Below are positions 11,854 to 21,209 of a DNA stretch of 64,000 nucleotides, piece by piece. The notes beneath the pieces are model-generated. The model was given only the letters and a program-made list of their open reading frames with translations. It was not told the DNA's origin and searched no databases. The DNA is taken from contig WHVA01000539.1 of NCBI GenBank assembly GCA_015179125.1, positions 1 to 64,000 on the forward strand. The letters run 5' to 3'. Each line of letters opens with the position of its first letter. Position 1 is the first letter of the stretch. The position numbers and the translations under genes are program-made. Source of the DNA: Gautieria morchelliformis. Taxonomy: Eukaryota > Basidiomycota > Agaricomycetes > Gomphales > Gomphaceae.

Positions 11854-11997
11854 AGTGACATGCATCGACGACTCCACAGTGACATGCATCGACGACTCCA
11901 CAGTGACATGCATCGACGACTCCACAGTGACATGCATCGACGACTCCACAGTGACATGTATCGACGACTCCACAGTGACATGTATCGACGACTCCAC
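11854..11997 (+). repeat. Minisatellite, 6 perfect-phase copies of a 24-bp unit
   Basis: Six head-to-tail 24-bp units with core GACATGCATCGACGACTCC; the last two units have T for C (CATGTATCG). It lies just outside the start codon of NLR copy 2, in the presumed promoter. The equivalent region of copies 1 and 3 lacks the array. Every frame on both strands stays open through it because 24 is a multiple of 3, so the small frames found here are not genes. Confidence 0.95.
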
Positions 11998-12370
11998 ATC
12001 GAAGCCTGCAGCTCTCACGTGCTTCCGGCGTCAATGTGGAGCGCCCGTCGATGTGGTCTCCACAGGTACTCGGCCGTCTTCGTAAGTACAGCTGGTCCGC
12101 GTCTCAGAGGCAACAGTGCATGTCATGTCGTGCGTTGCAGTGAGTGAGCTCCGTGCGCCTGGGCACGTGGGCAAGGAAGTCCAGGATTTTACCCCGGGTC
12201 TAATGATCCCGCTCTCATATGAGGTCACACGGTCACACCTGCAGTCTTGTTCCCATTCCCAAAGCAGCGCTACCAGATCTCCAATGCGACACTTGTCCCT
12301 CCAGTCCATCTTCCCTCCCAATTTTGCAAGACCCTCCAATGCCCTACGTCCCGTTTCACCAGTTCTCCCT

Positions 12371-12610
12371 TGTTAGCGTTAGTGTTAGTAAGCAGAGAAC
12401 GCACGGACCAGGACGCTATTATATAAGCTCGCTAGAATATCGTCGCACCTCAGTGAAACTGCCGTTCACTGAGGTGAGACTTAGCTATCGTTGGACAGAC
12501 AGTTTACTTACCATATCCCCATAGATAACCTGTCTTTAGGTACTTAACTATATAGATAGTGAAACTGCCGTTCACTGAGATAACCTGTCTTTAGCGCAAA
12601 GACATTTTCA
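12371..12610 (+). repeat. 5' LTR of the Copia element
   Basis: 240 bp, TGTTAG...TTTTCA. It contains a TATA-like TATTATATAAGC near 12416-12427, fitting an RNA polymerase II promoter. A perfect 12-bp stem with a 7-nt loop lies at 12446-12476 (CACCTCAGTGAA / loop ACTGCCG / TTCACTGAGGTG). A second, shorter hairpin with the same loop follows near 12558-12576, and the block GATAACCTGTCTTTAG occurs twice, so the LTR contains an internal duplication. It is identical base for base to the 3' LTR. Confidence 0.95.
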
Positions 12611-12622
12611 GGTTATGGGCCC
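12611..12622 (+). promoter_or_regulatory. Primer-binding site matching the anticodon arm of initiator tRNA-Met
   Basis: GGTTATGGGCCC directly follows the 5' LTR. It is complementary to the GGGCCCAUAACC anticodon arm of eukaryotic initiator tRNA-Met, the half-tRNA priming mode known for Drosophila copia. The ATG inside this site (12615) is also the first codon of the gag-pol frame. Confidence 0.8.
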
Positions 12623-15600
12623 CGGTGATAGTACAGTACCTACCAGCGGCGCAAAGTCTTTCGCAATTCCCAAGCTCGCCCGGGATGGGTCGAACTGGGT
12701 AACGTGGAAGATACAGACGAGGGCTACCCTTGCGGCAAACAAGGGTGTGCTACGACACCTCGATGGCACAGCTCGGATACCAGCCCCGATCCCGACGTAC
12801 CCTCCGAACCAGGTCCTGGATGAGGACGAGGAGGAGGCACTCGAGAAGGCAGAGAAGCGTTGGGATGAATATCACCAACGCGAGGCCTTAATTACTGCAC
12901 AGATCTTCACGACAATACCGGACTCACTCTTGATAGAGGTTCGGAAGCTCAGTTCAGCGAAGGAAATCTGGGAGGCGATATGTGCAAAGCACGAGAGTAG
13001 AGCTCTCACGGTCAAGGTCGATATACGGCGCAGGATGTACGAGATGAAGTGTGAGGACGAGTCGAATGTTCGCACCCACCTCGAAGCTCTCATGAAAATG
13101 CAAGAGCAGTTAGCTGGAATGGATGCAGGCCTTACCGACGACGACCTCGTCACCGTGATTCTAGGATCGTTGCCAAAAGGGTACCGACCACTCATCAACG
13201 CTATCTCATTGTCAGCTACGCACGCGCAAGTCACACTCACACCCGATACGGTCGTCCAGAGCCTACTCGACGAGTTCGAACGGCTCAAGATTGAGGAGCG
13301 GCAGCTTAAAGCTACCGAGAGCGCACTCACAGCCGCGAAGGGTCGTGGAAAAGGCAGACGCACCGACAGCTCTAACAATGCCGGGAAGTCTGATATTGAG
13401 TGCTGGAAATGCGGTAAAAAGGGGCATATAAAAGCTGATTGTAGATCAAAAGGGAAAAAGGAGAAGGACGGCAATAAAAAGAAGGGGAGCGAGTCAGTAA
13501 ATGCTGTGACCGAGGACAGCGAGTGGGCCTTCACCACCACATTCGCCGGTCACATACTCTCTCGGGAGAGTAGCAAGCACAAAGGAACCGAAGTCGATGT
13601 CTATGACTCGGGAGCCTCGACTCACATGTCCCCAGATCGCCATCGGTTCACCACCTTCAAAGAGATCCCACCCCGAAGAATTGCCGCAGCCGAACAGACG
13701 ATCTTCACCGCGACCGGCGTTGGAGACATGTGTGTTGTCATCCCGAATGGGAAAACAACGACCCACATAACGCTGAAGGACGTACTCTATTGCCAGGACT
13801 TGGCATTCACATTGATATCGCTAGTGCGATGTGATAAAGCTGGATTCGCCGTATTGCTACGCGATCAGCATTGCACGATCCGAGACGCGAAAGGCACGAC
13901 TGTGGGCAAGATACCGCTCAGAGATGGACTGTACAAGGTGGAACACGCACCACCTACAGAATCGGCCAACGCCGTTCAGAAAGTCCTCACCATCGATGAG
14001 CTCCATCGCCGGATGGGTCACATCTCCCCGCGCGCCATAAAAAGCCTCTTAATCAGAGGCGTCATCACCGGCATTGAGGTAGATAAGAAGAGCGTACCTA
14101 CGTTCTGTACCTCTTGCGCGCAAGGGAAAATGACGCGCAAACCTATTCCTAGGGAACGGATAGGGCCGCGAGCTACAAAGCTCGGTGAAAAAATACATAG
14201 CGACGTATGGGGACCTACCACACCCCAGAGCTACGATGGGAGAGAATACTTTGTCACCTTTACCGATGATTTCACTCGCTGGTCACGCGTCGAACCAATG
14301 AAAAGGAAAAGTGAAGTACTTACTTTCTACAAGCAGTACGAGGCTTGGACAGAAACACAGCATGGCGGGAAAGTCAAACGACTTCAAAGTGATCGAGGGG
14401 GAGAATATCTATCCGAGGAGTTTGATCAGCATCTGAAGTCGAAGGGAATAGTCCGAAGTCTTACCGTTCACGATACGCCCGAGCAGAACGGCGTAGCAGA
14501 ACGTCTAAACCGCACCTTGATCGAGCATGCACGCGCCATGCACTACGCAGCCGATTTACACAAGTTTCTATGGCCAGAGTCCGTTCAGCATGCGGTCTGG
14601 CTCAAGAATCGCACGTCCACTTACCTGTTGGACGGGAAAACCCCCTATGAGCTCATGTTCAACAAGAAACCGGATTTGGCAAACTTACCGGAATGGGGTG
14701 CCAAGGTCTGGGTGCTAAAGGAGGATCGCGGGAAGCTAGACGCAAAAGCTGATGAAGGGCGCTGGGTTGGATATAGCAGGCAAAGTCAAGCTCACCGAGT
14801 GTATTGGCCGGGGAAACAACGAGTGACAGACGAACGCAATATTGCGTTCGACAACAACGTCACCGTTGGTCCAAGCAATGTATCAGCCGAGAATGAAGGG
14901 GAGAGCACACAGCGCAGTCAGCGCGTTGCTCCAAACCAAAATCACGACTTACCTCAAGAAAATACCAGCGAAGAACTAGCTCCGCATCCGCAAGCACCGC
15001 AAGTAGACCCGCTCGAAGGTTTCGAGCCGCCTGAACCTGCAACGGAACCCGAGCAAGGGCGCGGACATAGACTACGCAAACCGTCAGCGTATGTCCGCGA
15101 TATTGCTCAGGGCCAGGGCACGAGCTCCGGACGTGCAAACGCACCCGTATATCCGCGTGGCATGCCGATCCCACCCCAAAACTCAGGTGGGGACTCCAGG
15201 GACCAAAACTCAGGTGGGGACTCCAGGGAGACCGCTGCCATCGCAGCCCTCCAGGATTCCGAGTACCCCGTCGATTGGGACCACGACGACGTCGAACTCG
15301 AGGGGGAGTATATGGAGTACGCGATGCTAGCAGCACAAAGCGTGGGAAATGACCCCAAGAACGTTGAAGAAGCTAGAAAACTCGACGATTGGCTAGAATG
15401 GGACGCGTCAATAAAAAAGGAGTTGAAACAGCACGAAGAGGTTGGTACCTGGGAACTGGTAGAGCCACCTAAGGACGCGAACATCGTTGGAAGTCGGATC
15501 GTTCTCCACTATAAGCACGACGCGAGCGGCAACCTTGTCAGCCGCAAAAGCAGGGTCGTCGCCCAGGGGTTCACGCAAGTCGAAGGCATAGATTATAACG

Positions 15601-16943
15601 AGACCTTCGCGCCGACAGCGAAGCTCTCAGCGATCCGGATCATCGCGGCTCTGGCGGTCAGAAATGATTGGGAATTGGAGCAGACAGATGTGGAAGGAGC
15701 CTACCTCAATGCACGGCTGAGGGAGACCATCTACATGCGCCAGCCCAGAGGATACGAGGTTTGAGGCAAAGAGAACCACGTATGCCTCCTAAAACGAGCG
15801 ATCTACGGACTGAGACAGTCCGGGCACGAGTGGTACGACCACCTGTGCGCGATCATGTTCAAACTCCGGTTTAGGAGATGCCGGGTTGAACACGCCGTCT
15901 TTTTTAAGCATGAAGACAATAACAGTCTATTTGTCGCTGCAGACGTCGACGACATGACCATCGCTGGAAGCTCGAGAGAGGTCATCCGCGAGTTTAAGTC
16001 GGAACTTAGCCAGGAGGTCAAAATCAAGGACCTAGGCGACCTACACTGGATGCTAGGCATCGAAGTCACAAGGGACAGGAAGGCTCGAACAATATCGTTC
16101 TCGCAGCACGCGTATATTACAAAGATACTGGAGAGATTCGGACTACAAGATTCAAAGGGCCTATCGACCCCACTCGACCCGCATCACAAGTTGAGCCTAG
16201 CCCAATGCCCTGTAACGCCGCGCCACTACGAAGCCGTCCAGGGAGTCCCATACCGCGAGGCCATCGGATCCCTAATGTACGCAGCCCTCGGAACGAGGCC
16301 GGACATCATGTTCGCCGTCACCTTCTTGTCGCAGTTCATGCAGAATCCGGGACGGCCTCATTGGGAAGAGGTGAAGCAAGTTTTTCGTTACCTGAAAGGA
16401 ACGATCGACCAGAAGCTGGTGATCGGTGTCAGGAATCGGTGGACATGGGCGAAACCAGGAAAACAAGAACGCACCGGACTCGAAGGGTTTTCGGATGCCG
16501 ATGGAGCCTCACAGCACCATCGATATTCGATATCCGGCTACGTGTTCACCATAGATGGAGGTGCCGTTTCCTGGAGCTCGAAAAAACAATCCGTCGTCGC
16601 GTTATCCACAACCGAAGCGGAATATATAGCTGCCACTCACGCAGCGAAGGAAACCCTATGGATCCGCATGTTCATCGCCGAAATCGCTCGACCTCTCACA
16701 CAGCCCGCCACCCTATACTGCGATAACCAATCAGCGATATCAGTCTCAAAGAACGACCAATACAAGGCACGCACCAAGCATATTGACGTACGATACCACT
16801 TCATCCGCGATGTGGTCAAACGCGGCCTGATTTCCATCGACTACTGCCCTACAACTGACATGCCGGCGGACATGCTCACGAAGGCCCTGCCGGCTCCACA
16901 GCTCGCTCGCCTTCGAATGTCCGTTGGAGTGCGTTCAGCTTAA
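12615..16943 (+). pseudogene. Copia gag-pol polyprotein, interrupted by one in-frame TGA
   Basis: One frame of 1,442 codons plus stop, broken only by TGA at 15762-15764; both halves (12615-15764 and from 15765) are in phase. Domains: gag about residues 1-260; CCHC knuckle CWKCGKKGHIKADC at 263-276; protease DSGAS at 331; HHCC integrase zinc site (HRRMGH...CTSC); integrase core with a D35E spacing (QSDRGGEY...AERLNRT); reverse transcriptase (WELVEPP, QTDVEGAYLNA); RNase H (DADGAS, TEAEYIA, DNQSAI). The RT box expected as YVDD reads DVDD (Asp codon at 15942). The TGA sits after GYEV in the RT palm, where families often have Arg or Lys. It could be decay or, less likely, a read-through stop. The tandem PQNSGGDSRD-type repeat near 15176-15230 is a 27-bp duplication in the linker. 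Confidence 0.93.
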
Positions 16944-16950
16944 GGGAGAG
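16942..16950 (+). promoter_or_regulatory. Polypurine tract of the Copia element
   Basis: AAGGGAGAG directly precedes the 3' LTR and overlaps the pol stop codon (TAA at 16941-16943). Position and composition fit a plus-strand primer. Confidence 0.8.
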
Positions 16951-17190
16951 TGTTAGCGTTAGTGTTAGTAAGCAGAGAACGCACGGACCAGGACGCTATT
17001 ATATAAGCTCGCTAGAATATCGTCGCACCTCAGTGAAACTGCCGTTCACTGAGGTGAGACTTAGCTATCGTTGGACAGACAGTTTACTTACCATATCCCC
17101 ATAGATAACCTGTCTTTAGGTACTTAACTATATAGATAGTGAAACTGCCGTTCACTGAGATAACCTGTCTTTAGCGCAAAGACATTTTCA
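16951..17190 (+). repeat. 3' LTR of the Copia element
   Basis: 240 bp, identical to the 5' LTR in every base I compared, followed by the target-site duplication TCCCT. Confidence 0.95.
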
Positions 17191-17800
17191 TCCCTCAGCG
17201 GACAGCGACCGTACAGTCCCCGGGGACTCCTCCAAATCTTGTCAAGTCCTCGTCCAACGCCATCCACTTCCGAATCGTCCAGTACCAAACCGCCCGCAGA
17301 TGGTTCACCCTTCGTCCCCCGCCAACGTGTCCCTCTATGACCCCACAAGCAGCTGTCTTTACGGGCGTTTCACGCCCCAAATCCGGCCACTTCCAAGCCC
17401 TCACTACGACAACTCCGCCTGGTGGCAGCCCCACGAAACATAGCCCCGCCTAATGGTAGGTCCACAAAGCCATCGCCCAATCATCTGCGGCGGAACAAGA
17501 TTCGACATGATTCACCACACTCCAGTCCCGTCTGACAGTTCCGCACTAACCCCGCACCTTCCAGCGCCGCGTACTCCGTCCGCTTCTCAGGCGACGGGTG
17601 GGTCCCAACGAGGCTCGGCGCAGATACTTATATGACACGGTCACCGGGGAAAGCCCTGTATACGCGCAGGCACAAAACCGCGCGAACGGTGGAACACAAC
17701 TCCCGCCACGTCCAATCCGAAACTGTCCAGTGCCAACAACAACAACACAACGAAACGCACCCCGCAAATCCAGCCCATCACGCCATGCAACTTTCCACTC

Positions 17801-18899
17801 GTCTTTAATGATGCTGGAAGGGAGATTGTGTGCCCGACTGTCTGCGGCTGTTGGTGGATGGTGTGTCGCTCCCGGCGGGTGTCGTCTGGCGTGTCGTGCT
17901 GCGTTCCCTTGTCGAGGGCTTCTAATCCCGGGAGGTATAGGTCCGGCTTCCGGTTCTTTGTATGTGATGTCGTGGATGGACAAGTCCTATACTGTACAAG
18001 GAAATTTTTAAATATTTGGTAATTTCGTCCTTACTACAATAGGTAGGATTTCATAAAGAGGTGTGATTTGGGAGCATTCGAGGGCGTTTATCTTATCTCA
18101 GTCCGTTTTCGGGCGTTGTGTTTCGAATTGAACTCCTCATCGTCATGCTCGAGCTATACTTTCTCCCTAAGGAATGCACTTCGCTGAACTCGACCCTCAA
18201 GGCCTCATTGACGAGGTTTCTAATAGTCGACGTTATTGAGGCCTTTCCCTTATTTTAGTTTTGCCGGTAATTCAGTTCCAGTCGGTCACCTTTCCTCTTC
18301 GGACATGTGTTATATGACCTCCTTGCCCTCTGTCGCCAATCGACGTCCTACATCGCGGACGTTTTATCAAAATTAATACGTTAATTGAAGTTGAACACGT
18401 CGGATACAGGAGGTACATACGGGAAGCCAATCGGTGTTGTACATGTTCCAGTGCGTCGCGTGGTCGTGTATATGCGACTCCTGTCGAGTGTTATACATAT
18501 CGCGGTGCGTCGCGGGGTCGTGCATATGCGATGTCTATCGTTGAATTTCCTTTACCTACTCCTTGTCAGATACATGTCGAGCAGCTTTCCTTTTGACGGT
18601 ACGAGAGGTTGATCCGGAAGGGGGCAGGAGGGGGCCGTCGTGTAGACTTTTCTCTTATATGGTGAGATGGGTCTCGCGGAACCGGGAGTATGGACAATGA
18701 TTTGGCGAATATTGCTATTAAAAGAGTCAAAACTTTCTCCTTGTTTTCTGATGTGATTATGGCTTGGGGCCAGGTGGACTTCGACAAGGGCCCCATTGAG
18801 TATTTCAGAAGTTTGCTCTGCAGGCACTAGATCGTTATCGTTGTATGCCGGGAGGCGGTTGACCGAATAATCAGTTTTGATGTGATCGAACTTTTCTCT
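17801..18899. other. Intergenic stretch with a small tandem duplication
   Basis: No gene recognised. At about 18437-18540 a block of about 54 bp (TGCGTCGCGTGGTCGTGTATATGCGA-type, shown here only as its pattern) is present twice in tandem with mismatches. Short frames on both strands have no family resemblance. Confidence 0.45.
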
Positions 18900-20850
18900 G
18901 AACTCACTTGGGACAGGGTAGGACGTCTTTATGTAACTTGGTTGAGTTGGAGGATGTGGGCGTCCAAAGACTCCGCTCGAGAGCCTCTATGACTCATGAG
19001 CGCGTCGCTCAACTCATTTCCAGACATCAATCCAATGCCTCTACCTCAACGAACGCCATATCACATCCGGAAATCCTACGCCTCTTCCACCTAGTCCACC
19101 AAAACTCCCGGCGTGACGTCTACGCGACAACTCAAAATGGTCAATGGGATACTTCTGCTCTGTCTCAATCTTGACGTCAATCCCCCCGATGTCGTCAAGA
19201 CTCAGCCATCGGCCGTGCTCGAATGCTGGGTCGATCCTCATAGGCTTCCCTTTAACAAGGCAATAGAGGCAATCGGAACAAATCTTCAACAGCTAGTTCG
19301 CAGCTCTCAATCCGAGGATGAAGTATAAGCCTCTCCTCGATCCTTCCGTCAATGACGGATGTCAGTTCTGCATGAACCTCTGCAAACCTGCTCAGGACGA
19401 ACGCTGTCTCTTCTACTACAATGGCCATGGCGTCCCCAAACCCACCGCAAGCGGCGAGCTTTGGGATTTCAACAAGAGCTACACCCAGTACAGTCCCATC
19501 TCATTCTGGGACATGCAGAATTGGCTGGCTGCTCGATGTAGAATCTACGTTTGGGACACTTCTTCGGCTGGGTACCTACTGTCCAATTTCGTTCGCGTCG
19601 CCGAGCAGCGTGATACAGAACTTAAGGCTCAGCACGTTGGCGTCTTTCCAGAGGGGTTCGTACCGTGCGCAGAGTCCCTTCAGCTGGCCGGATATCTCGC
19701 AGGCGAGCCGCTTCCCATGTGTCCCGATCTCCCTGCAGACCTTTTCACATCGTGGCTCACCTCCCCCATCGAGACCGCTATGCGATGGTTCCTCTCTCAA
19801 GGGCGAGAATCACCCTATCGGGATTACCATAGACATGGTCATGCAGATACCTGGAGACCTCACGGACCGTCGCACTCCCCTTGGTGAGCTTAACTAGATA
19901 TTCACTGCCGTTACCGATACCATCACGTGGATGACCTTTCCTCTCGAGATCTTTAAAAAGCTTTTCCTTCAGGATCTCCTAGTCGCAGCCCTCTTCCGTA
20001 ATTTCCTCCTTGCTGAACGTATCGTGAAGGGCCGCCTCTTCCTCCAACCAATACACATCCTATGTGGGGAACTGGGTCATCGCCGTAGACGCCTAGGTCG
20101 CGCAGCTTCCCCGGTTGCTTGGGTTACATAACTCCGACGGTGAAACTATCGCAGAGCCAGACAAGAGCCTTGCACATCCGTATCAGTATATTCCCAGTAG
20201 CTTTTTCGCCGACAGTCTCACCGCGTTCGACGTTTAGCTCATCCGTGGGGCCTGTGCCCTTACTAGCGTGCCCCCCTCAATGTGGACACGGACGCCCATC
20301 CGACACACCCGTTACTTGTGACGCCGTATAAACATGATCCTGTACCGCCAGCTGGCTATCCTGCTCCAGGTCCTCTTGTCTCATGGCCACCGTCTTAGTG
20401 CACTCATATCGTTCCACAATTCTGTGACCTGGATCCCTGGGCGGCGAACGGTGATCTCCGCCCGGTGCTCATCTTCATCTGAGCGCGCATCGTTACTGTG
20501 GACCCGTCGGTGCAGAGTGACCTCTACTCCAATCACGTCTACAAGAACTTTGCGCAGGTCCTCAGCATGCGGGAAGAACCGCAGTTTCTACTCATCCCCA
20601 ACGCCGTGCCGTGTGTGAGTTCGCCCTTGCATCCATTGCGCGCGGTATGCCTGAGGGCCAGGGTGCACTCGTCAAGGGGTCTGGACACTTGTCTAAGTAA
20701 GCTAGAAGAGAACGACTTTCTCCTCCGCCAGTGGATCGTGCTCTGCGTGATACAGATTTAGGCAGAGAATGGCGATATCGGAGATTTATCGATCGGGAAG
20801 GATGCGCCGCAGTTTATAATGGGACAGTTGGTTGAGTCTGGACCAGGCAC
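18900..20850 (+). pseudogene. Raptor/KOG1-like (TORC1 subunit) pseudogene
   Basis: Several frames in order match the N-terminal caspase-like domain and following armadillo region of Raptor, the scaffold subunit of TOR complex 1. 19130-19328 carries LCLNLDVNPPDVVKTQPSA and LECWVDPHRLPFNKAIEAIGTNLQ. 19318-19800 carries YYNGHGVPKPTASGELWDFN, YTQYSPIS, and LPADLFTSWLTSPIETAMRW. About 19815-20040 carries MVMQIPGDLTDRRTPLGELN and [20 protein letters not shown]. 20340-20760 carries AILLQVLLSHGHRLSALI and LLRQWIVLC. Frame changes (for example near 19318 and 19810) and stops (TAG after GELN near 19892) separate them. It is far shorter than full Raptor, which usually exceeds 1,200 residues. An intact gene presumably lies elsewhere in this genome. 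Confidence 0.85.
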
Positions 20851-21209
20851 CCGTCGCTATTTCAGGTGTCCAAATCTCAAATTGACCGTGGTATCCGGGA
20901 GCATAGCCTATATAATCGATTACATAAGTTACCAGTTTGCAGTGGTGCCAGCTTGCCATGTGGTATGGCATCTGGGATATTGCAAACTGTAATCAGAAGC
21001 TGACAAGGAGTCACGTCACATGGTCGATGGCGTGGGATGGGTATTATCGTTAGCCGCACACTAGTATATATACATACTAATCGAGTCATCTGCCTTGCCA
21101 GGGCTCGACTACATCGGCATGGCGCAGCGGACGTTGCCACCATTCCCACCAACTGCACCCAGCCCAGGTCAAGTCACAATCTGTTGAAGCGAGGATACAC
21201 GACTCGACC
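20851..21209. other. Presumed promoter region of the plus-strand hydrolase gene
   Basis: No gene. A TATA-like run, AGTATATATACATA, lies near 21063, about 145 bp before the hydrolase start codon. Confidence 0.4.

Larger units (their letters stand above)
12366..17195 (+). mobile_element. Copia (Ty1/copia) LTR retrotransposon with 5-bp target-site duplication
   Basis: Two identical 240-bp LTRs (12371-12610 and 16951-17190) bounded by TG...CA enclose a gag-pol frame in Copia order: gag, protease, integrase, reverse transcriptase, RNase H. The target-site duplication TCCCT is at 12366-12370 and 17191-17195. The empty site is visible in the upstream flank of NLR copy 3. Identical LTRs indicate a very recent insertion. 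The copy is nevertheless probably not autonomous, because pol has an in-frame TGA and an altered RT active-site box. Confidence 0.97.
11813..17800 (+). repeat. Duplicated upstream flank of NLR genes, copy 2, split by a Copia element
   Basis: The segment 11813-12370 aligns with the upstream flanks of NLR copies 1 and 3 and resumes at 17191, immediately after the Copia element, continuing to about 17800. Copy 3 (minus strand, about 40800-40870) carries the uninterrupted version: the sequence ...CACCAGTACTCCCTCAGCGG there corresponds to ...CACCAGTTCTCCCT | Copia | TCCCTCAGCGG here. The part 17560-17800 also matches copy 3 (GCAGATACTTATA, then CACGTCCAATCCGAAACTGTCC). No stable open frame is shared, so I see no gene in it. 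Confidence 0.8.

Noticed and set aside
11774..12147. Overlapping small frames on both strands at 11.8-12.1 kb, with repeats that look regular like a CRISPR array
   Set aside because: The repeats are head-to-tail 24-bp units without spacers, so a minisatellite; frames stay open only because 24 is a multiple of 3. The organism is eukaryotic.
12872..13540. 222-codon minus-strand frame inside Copia gag
   Set aside because: Shadow of the real gag frame; no family resemblance.
14860..15484. Minus-strand frames in the Copia linker
   Set aside because: They lie over the low-complexity linker between integrase and RT and are not conserved in type.
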